The notes under the pieces were generated by a model. It had not been told where the DNA came from. It did not search any database and saw nothing but the letters and a program-made list of their open reading frames with translations. Positions 33,478-42,155 of a DNA stretch of 42,155 bases are shown here, piece by piece. Numbering within the stretch: position 1 is the first letter of the stretch; each line of letters opens with the position of its first letter. Both the position numbers and the translations under genes were made by a program. Location: contig JAUCBJ010007411.1 of the NCBI GenBank assembly GCA_032718475.1, forward strand, positions 1-42,155, given 5' to 3'. The DNA is from Nemertoderma westbladi. Lineage: Eukaryota > Xenacoelomorpha > Nemertodermatida > Nemertodermatidae.

Positions 33478-33606
33478 CCAATCATTAACCAATCTTTTCT
33501 ACTTCGATGATCTTTCAACACATGTAGGCCTAATAAAATTTAAGAAATTCCACCAAAAAATATTTTCACATTTCCTATTTTTGCTTTTACCGCCTAGAAA
33601 AAAAGG

Positions 33607-34829
33607 AAAAGTGAATGCAATCCTATGGTAAAAGTGAATGCAATCCTATGGTAAAAGTGAATGCAATCCTATGGTAAAAGTGAATGCAATCCTATGGTAA
33701 AAATGAATGCAATCCTATGGTAAAAGTGAATGCAATCCTATGGTAAAAGTGAATGCAATCCTATGGTGAAAGTGAATGCAATCCTATGGTAAAAATGAAT
33801 GCAATCCTATGGTAAAAGTGAATGCAATCCTATGGTAAAAGTGAATGCAATCCTGTGGTAAAAGTGAATGCAATCCTATGGTAAAAGTGAATGCAATCCT
33901 ATGGTAAAAGTGAATGCAATCCTATGGTAAAAGTGAATGCAATCCTATGGTAAAAGTGAATGCAATCCTATGGTGAAAGTGAATGCAATCCTATGGTAAA
34001 AATGAATGCAATCCTATGGTAAAAGTGAATGCAATCCTATGGTAAAAGTGAATGCAATCCTATGGTAAAAGTGAATGCAATCCTATTGTAAAAGTGAATG
34101 CAATCCTATGGTAAAAGTGAATGCAATCCTATGGTAAAAGTGAATGCAATCCTATGGTAAAAGTGAATGCAATCCTATGGTAAAAGTGAATGCAATCCTA
34201 TGGTAAAAGTGAATGCAATCCTATGGTAAAAGTGAATGCAATCCTGTGGTAAAAGTGAATGCAATCCTATGGTAAAAGTGAATGCAATCCTATGGTAAAA
34301 GTGAATGCAATCCTATGGTGAAAGTGAATGCAATCCTATGGTAAAAATGAATGCAATCCTATGGTAAAAGTGAATGCAATCCTGTGGTAAAAGTGAATGC
34401 AATCCTATGGTAAACGTGAATGCAATCCTATGGTAAAAGTGAATGCAATCCTATGGTAAAAGTGAATGCAATCCTATGGTAAAAGTGAATGCAATCCTAT
34501 GGTAAAAGTGAATGCAATCCTATGGTAAAAGTGAATGCAATCCTATGGTAAAATTGAATGCAATCCTATGGTAAAAATGAATGCAATCCTATGGTAAAAG
34601 TGAATGCAATCCTATGGTAAAAGTGAATGCAATCCTATGGTGAAAGTGAATGCAATCCTATGGTAAAAGTGAATGCAATCCTATGGTAAAAGTGAATGCA
34701 ATCCTATGGTAAAAGTGAATGCAATACTATGGTAAAAGTGAATGCAATCCTATGGTAAAAGTGAATGCAATCCTATGGTAAAAGTGAATGCAATCCTGTG
34801 GTAAAAATGAATGCAATCCTATGGTAACT
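33607..34829. repeat. 23-bp minisatellite, about 53 copies
   Basis: Units AAAAGTGAATGCAATCCTAT plus GGT, head to tail over 1.2 kb, very uniform. Common variants are GGTGAAAG, AAAAATGAAT and CCTGTGGT, and they recur in the same order, which shows multi-unit duplications. Flanked by AT-rich unique sequence. Confidence 0.95.
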
Positions 34830-35607
34830 TTTCCGTAGGGAAACAAATAACAATTTAAGAATAAATTATTGATATATATTTACAAACATTATTGTCGTTA
34901 ATGTCCAAAGGGACACACAAGTTTTATATGGTTATTAAATTAATGTCCATCTGTTTCTGGCTTGCCTTATGCCTGTCCCTTTATACGAATCAATGTAATT
35001 TCACTTTATTTAACTTTCAAAATAGTGTATGGATGATAAAAATAAAACAAAGTATTTAGGGTCTTTAGTTGGTTATATTATATTAATTAAAGATATAGTA
35101 GTAAACGTTTTCGACCCACCGGTCTGCGTAAGACTATTTACTAGCACCTCTAGTACATACCTAGAGTCTACAAACAGACTATGTTACCGCTGGTGAATCC
35201 CTACCACTTCATCCGTTCGTTTAACTTTCAAAATACTTCGCAATAACAGCTTAAGGCGGGGCGAGCCACGCAGTCAGGGCGAGCCTTAGCGCACAATTAT
35301 AATTAGTAAATAGGGCAAAATTTAATGTCCGTCTGTCTGTCTGTTCGTCCGTCTGTATGTCTGTCCGTCTGTAGTGAAAAATAAATAACTTGAAGATTTT
35401 AACCTAATATTATATGGGCGTACTAGAGAAAAAGTTGCAATGTTTTTGAAAGTTACGGGCAAATACCACTCGAACTCCAGATCAAATCGAACTTGATTCG
35501 AACTTGCTAAAGTTTGCGTGCTGCGCGACGCCCCACGAACGTGTTGTTTATCTATACCTTTACTGTATACCGTAATTAGTATCCGTTCAGATTATACTGT
35601 AGGACAG
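34830..35607 (+). other. Gene-free intron; GTCT-rich microsatellite
   Basis: AT-rich sequence without a gene. At about 35327-35383 there is a degenerate (GTCT/GTCC)n run (GTCCGTCTGTCTGTCTGT...). Nothing else recognised. Confidence 0.6.
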
Positions 35608-35735
35608 AAATAGGTGCGATAAAAAAATTAATAGGAATACATTTTTAAATAAAACAAATTGTTCATATATAGAAAATCTCAATAAAATTTCGACTGAAAA
35701 GGTAAAACCGGGTATTCTTTACAAAGGTAACATAA
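35608..35735. repeat. Dispersed repeat, copy 2
   Basis: Similar to about 30160-30260 (see that entry). It is followed directly by a tRNA-derived SINE head, so the two may be parts of one composite repeat. Confidence 0.45.
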
Positions 35736-35740
35736 ATGCA

Positions 35741-35880
35741 AAAACAGCTTGGTCTAGTGGTGACATTCCTGGACTTCCAATCAGAAAGCACTTATTCGAT
35801 CCCTCTGGATAGGGGCAGCACTGTTTGGGCCCTTAGGTAACATTCGAACCACTGTAACGCTATAAACCACTTACATTTTC
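35741..35880 (+). mobile_element. tRNA-derived SINE
   Basis: An internal polymerase III promoter is visible: box A-like GCTTGGTCTAGTGGTGACA at about 35748-35766 and box B-like TATTCGATCCC about 45 bp later. After it comes a body with GGGGCAGCACTGTTTGGGCC and CTTAGGTAACATTCGAACCA, reminiscent of animal tRNA-SINE central domains. The element is decayed; the 3' end is not clear. Confidence 0.55.
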
Positions 35881-36132
35881 TACGGCAGTATTTTAAGAAT
35901 ACAAGATTGTATGCCGGACGGAAGTTATTAAGAATCCTCTACATTCTCAGCAACCTTTCTTTCAGGAGTGGATTAAGAGTGTTTTTTGAAATTGTAGGTC
36001 GGACTAGTGTTGCCATTATTTTGATGGACAAATTAATTATTAACACAAATATTGTTAACAAAATTAATAAGTAATTAAACAGGACTAAGGATGATCCAAC
36101 TCTATAGCAAATGGAGCGGAAAAAATGAATTC

Positions 36133-36203
36133 GCCACCAGCGGGGATTGAACCCGCGTCTCCCGCTAAACGTTCAGGTATGCTAACCACTACACCACGGA
36201 GGC
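36133..36203 (-). pseudogene. tRNA-like sequence, degenerate anticodon arm
   Basis: Read on the minus strand: acceptor GCCTCCG/TGGTGGC (one T-T mismatch), D arm GTGT-AGTGGTTA-GCAT, T arm GCGGG-TTCAATC-CCCGC, total 71 nt, with good A and B boxes. The anticodon arm is poor: loop ACGTTTA lacks U33 and the stem closes with A-G. The letters at 34-36 are GTT. GAATTC flanks both ends and extends the acceptor stem by 6 bp. Most likely a tRNA pseudogene or tRNA-derived repeat, not a working tRNA. Confidence 0.55.
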
Positions 36204-36638
36204 GAATTCGAATTGTTAACAAAACACTCACATGTAATTTCAGTAAACGAAGATGGCAAAAGTTTTTAGTTTCGAAACATCCAATAATTCTGTAACATTA
36301 GAATCCGATTTAACTCTTTATTGAACTTTTCACCTGAATATAATGGATGTACGTTTTAGTACGTCTAGTTCACAATCGTTAGCAGTGAAAAGTAGGCCTA
36401 CATTCTTTTGGGCGGCAAAGTCTTACATTTCTCAAAGCATTTGGACGATGATGTACAGTAGGTAGGCAAGTTCGTCAAGGAACAGGTCACTATACAGAGA
36501 CGATTTTGGGGAAACACAGCAATAAATAAATAAAGTTAACACGATTACGAAATTTTACGTAAATAACTATGTAAAGATCTAACGTAAATTATCTTGTGTT
36601 TTATGTGTATTTAAAGTTTCATTCTATGGTGGCTGCAG

Positions 36639-36665
36639 CCCCCCCCCCCCCCCCCCCCCCGGGGG
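36639..36665. repeat. Poly-C tract followed by G run
   Basis: 22 C then 5 G, with a further run of about 12 G at 36735-36746. Such tracts are unstable and difficult to sequence. Confidence 0.8.
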
Positions 36666-37063
36666 CGAGTGGGGGGCGAAAAAAATCCGATGAGAGAGAA
36701 TGTGACCAAAAATATAATCAAATGGGGAGCAGAAGGGGGGGGGGGGAGAATTCCATAGTATAAATAACATTTCACCACTTTTATAATTTATTTTTAATGA
36801 TGATGTCGCTTGCTATAGAAAACAGCAGTCACTTTATGTTCAGTACGTGGGTTAACTAGAACTTAGAAGGTTAAAAACATACCTACAATCAACCATGGGA
36901 CAAAATAGCATTACTAAATTATAAAATAGCCTCGCTATAGTTTTATATAGAACGCGAATATGCCATTCGGTTATATACAGTATGTATAATAATGAGAAAA
37001 TTATTGACATATTTGGTAAAAAGAAAAGGTAGAAATAAATTTTTCTTTTGACTTTTCTTCTTA

Positions 37064-37586
37064 GGCCCCCCTCACACGGAGCAACTTGTTTCTGCAACTT
37101 GTTTCTGAAACTTGTTGCTGGACCCCCTCACACACAGAAACTTGTTGCTGCAACTTGTTTCCGAAACTTGTTTCTGTGTGTGAGGAGTCCAGCAACAAGT
37201 TTCTGCAACTTGTTTCCGCAACTTATTTCTGTGTGTGAGGCGGGTCCAGCAACAAGTTGCTGGAAGTTATATTCCTAGCAACTTTTTGGAAAACTTTTAT
37301 TACATTCCATTTTGATACTAGCTAATATTAGATAATTTGAGTGATGTGATATTACATACAAATGACTGGACATGTTAGCTATTTATTTGGAAATAATTGT
37401 TATTTTCTTCAGCAACAAGTTTCTGTGTGTGAGGGGGTCCAGCAACAAGTTGCTGTGTGTCAGGGGGTCCGGCAACAAGTTGCTGTGTGTCAGGGGGTCC
37501 AGCAACAAGTTTCTGTGTGTGAGGGGGTCCAGCAACAAGTTTCAGAAACAAGTTGCAGAAACAAGTTGCTCCGTGTGAGGGGGGCC
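37064..37586. mobile_element. Harbinger-type MITE with TTA target duplication
   Basis: 523-bp element starting GGCCCCCCTCACACGGAGCA and ending in its exact inverse (TGCTCCGTGTGAGGGGGGCC). The terminal inverted repeats stay near-perfect for about 85 bp. TTA flanks it at 37061-37063 and 37587-37589. A 3-bp TWA target duplication is typical of PIF/Harbinger elements. Inside, a 30-bp block (AGCAACAAGTTTCTGTGTGT plus GAGGGGGTCC, with G/C variants) is repeated four times in exact register at 37411-37530. No transposase, so it is non-autonomous. Open frames here merely translate the repeats. Confidence 0.85.
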
Positions 37587-37789
37587 TTATAAATTAATTA
37601 CCTCTTTATATAACCTTTATAACATTAGCTATGAATAACAATTAAAATAGCTATGAATAATAATGTTTTATAATATTTTTGCGTTACATTGTGATTCAAC
37701 AAATTATTACATCCGCCAATTTTTGTTTGAGGAAACAGGGAATTTTTTGTGGAAAGGATGTTGAATATTGTTGGATGAGGGAATGTTTC

Positions 37790-37799
<10 letters not shown>

Positions 37800-37820
<21 letters not shown>

Positions 37821-37833
37821 GGGGTGGGGGGGG
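37800..37833 (+). repeat. Poly-G tract (25 G, T, 8 G)
   Basis: Preceded by a T run. The longest of the poly-G tracts clustered between 28.2 and 37.8 kb. Confidence 0.85.
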
Positions 37834-38080
37834 CGAGAATATAGATAGAATAGAGATGGGATCCTGCCTCTGAACTCTCTGATTTTATCTATCCCACCCA
37901 TTGCTCACTTGTTTCGTTAGCTTGTTTTCTTAAACATAACAACTTCATCCGAATAATCAGCCAGTATTATTATTATTTGATCATCAGTTGCTTCTGTCGC
38001 TAGGAAACTAAACTTTACTCCCTTAACTCCTCAATAAAACGTTATTATTATTTACCTTATAATAAACTATGAATTTATTA

Positions 38081-39010
38081 ATCCTGGGGCGGGCGACAAG
38101 AAGCTCCGTTAGTGCTAACGGCGCCGTTAAACTACAATTGTGAGCGACACGAAACCTCCGTTTAATTAACGGCGGCTTTAACTAACGGAAGCAAGCGTCT
38201 CGAAGCTCCGTTACACTAACGGAGGACTCTCCGTTAAGGTATTTTACACCATCCACCGGTAGGCACCTTTAAGGTTCCGTTAAGAAATGTTTCGTATTCT
38301 ACTCTACATAACTACAGTAAATGCATTCTGAATAACTATATTTATAGCTTTCATAGTATAGAACTTGAATTCACGTTCTGTGTGACATTCAATCATCTCC
38401 GCATTAGCCAAGTCCTTTTTGAGTTCTAATTAAACATTGCGGCGCATTACAGCTGATATGGGTGGACTTAGATGTGCAATTACGGTTAAAACACAGTTCA
38501 ACTTAGTTTTCCGTCATCAGTTTAGAGCCTTTCAGCAATCTTCGAGATACCTAATTTTACGAACGATTCCTCAATGACCTGGTGGAAGTCGTTGGTCATT
38601 GAGAGATAGAAGAAATAGATTTCTACCCAATACTCGGGCACTCCATATTATGCTCTATTTGTTGTTTTGATGATGTTACATTCCCGATCTTAACATTAAT
38701 TGTGTGCGCTATTGCCTAAACATGAAACTGTACCGGTAGTATGTACTGCCTTTGGTGTACATTATTTTTTAAATGTGGAAGGGTTTCAATTTGAAACGGC
38801 ACTCCAACAATAACATTATCGAGTTGCCTAAGCAACCACAACAACACTCACCTGTACGCAATTTTATTATCATTTGGAAAGTATCACCTTCAGTACTAAC
38901 GGAACCTTAACGGAAGAACTCCCTAACGGAGGCCTAAATACTCGTTTGTGCCGCCCATTATGAGGTCTCCGTTAAGTGCACTTCCGTTAAACCTCCGTTT
39001 CCTTTAAAAT
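38081..39010. repeat. Candidate repeat with clustered CCGTTA/TAACGG words
   Basis: About 14 CCGTTA or TAACGG words fall in two clusters, 38101-38285 and 38898-39000, in both orientations. A left edge GGGCGGGCGACAAG and the inverse of a right motif (CTCGTTTGTGCCGCCC at 38941-38956) look alike, which suggests degenerate terminal inverted repeats of an old DNA element. No coding capacity between them. Confidence 0.4.
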
Positions 39011-39190
39011 TACGATTAAATTGCTATTACGTTGCGGTTTACAAAAAAAAAATATACAGTAAAATTACGTTACGGTATTGAAAAAGCTATTACGTTACGG
39101 AAAAATGTCGAGCTACGGTATTCCTGAAAAGATACCTTAACGTAACGTAACATCCCTGCTTACGTTACAATCCGAAACACCAAATACCAT
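39011..39190. repeat. TTACGTTACGG-rich segment
   Basis: Several ATTACGTTACGGT-like words, with an inverted CTTAACGTAACGTAAC near 39137. Probably a short decayed interspersed repeat. Confidence 0.35.
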
Positions 39191-39350
39191 TTAATCTTGA
39201 ACAACACAAACAGTTCCAAAAATCCCGCAACGGATGAGGTCTGTTGGTACTAAATGTGCATTGATAGTGCTCGTGTGTCATACGTAGGCCTACGTTACTG
39301 ACTGCATTAAGGCATGAAGTACCAGTAGACCATACGTTTATAACAATCTA

Positions 39351-39386
39351 ACAGACAAACTTATGGTAGACCATAAGTTTGTCTGT
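39351..39386. repeat. Near-perfect 36-bp palindrome before an exon
   Basis: Arms ACAGACAAACTTATGGT and ACCATAAGTTTGTCTGT are exact inverses, 17 bp each, with a 2-base centre. It lies 56 bp upstream of the ANKS1 exon at 39442, just before its pyrimidine tract (TATTTTTTTTTTCCCC). Confidence 0.85.
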
Positions 39387-39441
39387 ATTTTTTTTTTCCC
39401 CACTACAGTATTTACAAATACATAATTATTGTATGTTGCAG

Positions 39442-40230
39442 AATCCAATTCCAAAACGTCTGAAAAGGATACCGATATTGGAAAGTTGCAAAGAGAATGT
39501 GACTCAATTGGTAGCAGATCAGAACCCATCGACGATTTGGTTAAACCGGCTAAATCTCCGAGAACTAGAACAAAATCGAGGGACGTTGCTTCTTTGAAAA
39601 AACCTAAATTTGAAGTTTCTGAGATTGTTGTGACGAAGGAAACATCGCATGAAACCGAATTAGACGAGGATGACGTATACGGCTACTTATGTCATTATAG
39701 CACTGGTATGTCGTCACCTAACAAACTGCAATCCAACACAAAACCTGTGGCTGCAGTGCGAAAAAGTATTCTTGTTGAACACAAACCTGAGGATAAAAAT
39801 GAAAGTTTTATTGAAAAAAACTGTGAAAATGAAAGTAGAACATGTATTTCTACTGAAGATGTCAAAAGTAATGCCAATACTAAAGAAATTTATGAAAATG
39901 AAAGCATAGCTAGAGTTGGAATTTCTACTGAAGTCAGCGACAATAAAAATGCTGAAGATATATATCAGAATGAGGGAGCTACTGGAGAGGTTATGTCAGA
40001 TGGGGATGTGTTTATGGAAGATCACACAAGTAGTGCTGAACAAATATACCAGAATGACGTTGAGATGAGGGGGAAATATGTTTTAGAATTTGATAAAATT
40101 GAAATTGATGCCACAATTATTGAAGAAATGAATCATCAGAAAGAGTGTGTTGTTATAGAAAAAGACCTTATAGATCTGGATAACGACCCGAACACTATGG
40201 ATATCGTTGATACCGCTAACCCATATCAAG
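39442..40230 (+). CDS. ANKS1A: ANKS1 homolog exon: acidic region with repeated IY(E/Q)N motifs
   Basis: 789 nt, phase 1 to 1, acceptor TATGTTGCAG, donor CAAG|GTAAAT. The G ending the previous exon completes Glu (EFYK-E-SNSKTSEKD). 262 whole codons, rich in Glu, Asp, Asn and Ser, without a globular domain I recognise and probably disordered. A basic patch (KPAKSPRTRTKSR) lies near the start, then DEDDVYGYLCHYS. Three imperfect repeats follow, each ending in a tyrosine motif: EIYENE (Tyr codon 39891), DIYQNE (39963) and QIYQND (40047). YxN is the Grb2 SH2 consensus. SAM and PTB exons expected for ANKS1 would lie downstream. The assignment rests on phase continuity and family layout rather than strong sequence identity. 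Confidence 0.75.
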
Positions 40231-41600
40231 GTAAATGATATAGTTAGATAAACATCTCAATGCTGAAACTAATCCAACTCTACTGTATCTCCAATAATTG
40301 TTATTTTTGAATAAATATATTAACTTAAAAATGAAGTAGTTTTAACTTAGGCACAGCGATGTTATATATGAGAAGTTGAAATTACCGTAATGTATCTCTT
40401 TGAAAACAAAATAAGCACTCAATTTATTTATATTTTTTACTATAGGCTTATTAAGTTGTGAGCCGTATGTTCAAAATCTAATTAATACTAAACTCAAAAC
40501 TACAACAGTTTGTAATTTCAGTCAACTGAATCTATAAACCTAAATCTTTAAACATAGTGCTGGTGGGGCGTGGGGTGGAGGGTCTACGTCACTGAATTAA
40601 GACGACACTATATTCCGCCACTATATTATTACTAAGACGACACTATATTAATATACTACTAAAAATGGTGAATTTTTCAGCTACATGTATATACAGTAGG
40701 CCTACCTAAGCAATAAACTGGGAAATACGTAAATTGTAATCTCTTTATTTACTCGTGTTACTTTGGGTGATGATTTTAACCTTGATTGACAGCTGTACTT
40801 TTATTGTTTGCAGTTTATCCAGAAAGTTATTTATATTATGAGCTACTGTAGTTTATCTGATGCAGCGATGTTGGGTTCTTAGGTAGAGGTGCCCTTTAGA
40901 CCATTGTTGCTTTTTGGTGCTATTTGACAAGAGTTTCAACCCCCATCTACCATTCAGCAACTCCGAAACCATTATCTTGCCCCTACGGTGATCTGTGTAC
41001 CCCATTGTGTATTGTACTTAACACATCATGTTTTAGTGAGTTGGGGGTTACCAACCCATTGTACACTGTTACAGTTCCTATCTCGTTCATAACGTGTCAC
41101 CATCCTGTTTTTATTTAGTGCCATATTTAAGAAACTCGTGAGCATTCATGCTGAGACATTTAATACAATAATTTCTTGTTTATATGTGTTTTACCACTGC
41201 GTGCCAAAATAAATAAATATTAGCCAACTTTAATTGCATTCCGAAAACCCTTGATTCTACTGTATAAGGTGAGAAGTTATACTTTAATTAATTAGTGTGT
41301 GCCTTACACTTATATTCTATCAGATTTATTGTAATAGACAATTTTGCATAATATATAAACCTAAATTAACTATACTGAATAATATGTGTCCGTTAAGAAA
41401 TAAGTATAGGCATAAACAAAACCCATGTGTTGAATACCATGCTTTATTACATTTTGGTCAAAATTAATTTATTTTTGAAGATAATTTAATTCTATACAAA
41501 TATTCTTACAAATATTGTTTGTTAAACATTGTATATACGGTGTATGTATATGTAATACGTGATTTTAATATAGTATACTGGGAGGGGCCTACAGACAAGT
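40231..41600 (+). other. Intron stretch, nothing recognised
   Basis: AT-rich, one TAGGCCTA at about 40687. An open frame at 40924-41118 has no motif, no flanking acceptor/donor pair that I trust, and is rejected as coding. Confidence 0.55.
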
Positions 41601-41614
41601 AGGTGGGGACTTTC

Positions 41615-41750
41615 GACCCAATACGAATTCATCCTTCTCCAGGGGAAATTCGACGCAAACAGCTGATTACTCACAAAATGCAACAGTAACATGTTTTATT
41701 GAGTTTTGTTTATTGTTTTGGTTAGATTAACATAACCTGATCCTTTCCAT
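41615..41750. repeat. Diverged relative of the 68-bp minisatellite element
   Basis: TTTATTGTTTTGGTTAGATT then CATAACCTGATCCTTTCC matches the 68-bp unit of 4140-6163 (TTTATTGTTTTGGTTAGAAA ... TAACCTGCTCCTTTCC). Just before it, TTTCGACCCAATACGAATTC resembles the inner left arm there (CTTCGCCCAATAAACAAGAA). One unit only, not an array. Confidence 0.6.
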
Positions 41751-42155
41751 AAAATGCTATCCATTCCTATACTATAAAATCTTTCTTACTTACTTGATAA
41801 TCAAAACACGTTACAAATTTTAGTTTGAAAATGGAATTTGTGTTGTAGGTCTGCCTGCTACCTAACATACCCGGCATTGAACCAATAAAGCTGTTGGGGG
41901 TAAATCCCCCTTCCATATTTATTAGGTTTTATCTCAATCCCAATTTATCATCTTCAGTTTGTCTTTCCACTGAATGTCAATGTTAATGAATGTTTGTTTA
42001 TATTCCTGGTAATAGTCCTTCTAATAATTATTTAAGCTATAATAATTAATAATTTGTAATAATAGTAAATTGTACTTAGTACCTCTTATCTACAACCGCA
42101 TGCCAAACCACTCACCATACGACTACAGACAAGGAATTAATCCTCTTAATCTATG
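41751..42155 (+). other. Window end, nothing recognised
   Basis: AT-rich intron or intergenic sequence; no exon, RNA or repeat seen. Confidence 0.5.

Larger units (their letters stand above)
1..42155 (+). other. ANKS1A: ANKS1A/ANKS1B (Odin) homolog gene body, both ends open
   Basis: Six exons on the + strand join in phase: 1-23|1947-2021|6857-7078|14971-15169|27803-27994|39442-40230, with intron phases 0,0,0,1,1 and GT-AG ends throughout. The joined product is an ankyrin-repeat block followed by an acidic, tyrosine-motif-rich region. Vertebrate ANKS1A/B has the same order: ankyrin repeats, a linker with tyrosines, two SAM domains and a PTB domain. Known family role: cytoplasmic adaptor downstream of receptor tyrosine kinases such as EGF and Eph receptors. 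The first ankyrin repeats and any SAM/PTB exons would lie outside the window. Caskin is the nearest alternative because its ankyrin block is similar, but the NND.(E/D)TALHC run and the (T/E)..GSALH run fit ANKS1 better in my recall. No promoter or final exon is visible here. Confidence 0.8.

Noticed and set aside
36133-36203. Functional tRNA-Asn (GTT)
   Set aside because: U33 is absent, the anticodon stem closes with A-G, and the acceptor stem has a T-T mismatch.
37048-37592. Open frames in the MITE
   Set aside because: All are translations of the 30-bp and terminal repeats in several frames (NKLLCVRGS-type repeats).
37679-37901. Gly-rich and Pro-rich open frames
   Set aside because: They are the poly-G tract read on each strand.
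40924-41118. Possible terminal exon or small gene
   Set aside because: No acceptable acceptor in the required phase, no recognised domain, and composition like the surrounding intron.

Overview
The window is nuclear DNA from an animal, most likely a marine invertebrate. The support is spliced exons with GT-AG junctions, several non-LTR retrotransposons with target-site duplications, MITE-like elements, a tRNA-derived SINE and long minisatellites. Echinoderm or hemichordate is my guess from base-composition habits such as the many TAGGCCTA palindromes; I cannot fix the species. There are no operons, Shine-Dalgarno sites or CRISPR arrays.

One host gene spans almost everything on the + strand: a homolog of ANKS1A/ANKS1B (Odin; ankyrin repeats, then tyrosine motifs, with SAM and PTB domains expected beyond the window). 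I place six exons: 1-23 (3' end only), 1947-2021, 6857-7078, 14971-15169, 27803-27994 and 39442-40230. Intron phases agree at all five junctions (0,0,0,1,1). About 1.5 kb of coding sequence is spread over 40 kb, and introns filled with repeats make up the rest. A second gene, an intact intronless NDUFA5-like reading frame (mitochondrial complex I), lies in the fifth intron at 32313-32786 on the same strand.

Layout: 24-1946, intron with an internally deleted LINE (A, minus). 2022-6856, intron with a 5'-truncated LINE (B, minus) and a 68-bp minisatellite (about 30 copies) between inverted GCGGGCGAAG-rich arms. 7079-14970, intron with an intact 954-codon LINE (E, plus), an intact full-length LINE (C, plus, perfect 13-bp target duplication) and an old decayed relative (D, minus) into which C inserted. 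15170-27802, intron that is almost wholly a 37-bp minisatellite (about 335 copies). 27995-39441, intron with the NDUFA5 gene, a 23-bp minisatellite (about 53 copies), a long fold-back, a Harbinger-type MITE, a SINE, a tRNA-like sequence and poly-G tracts. 40231-42155, intron with a stray relative of the 68-bp element.

The most striking observation is the 12.4-kb array. Its first unit starts inside the coding exon and runs across the real 5' splice site, so the repeat unit is the exon-intron junction itself. Most of the roughly 335 units therefore carry a GTAAGT donor. Phase shows that only the first donor gives a productive message with the next exon I can see. The array also has nested higher-order structure, including a 2,695-bp tandem duplication.
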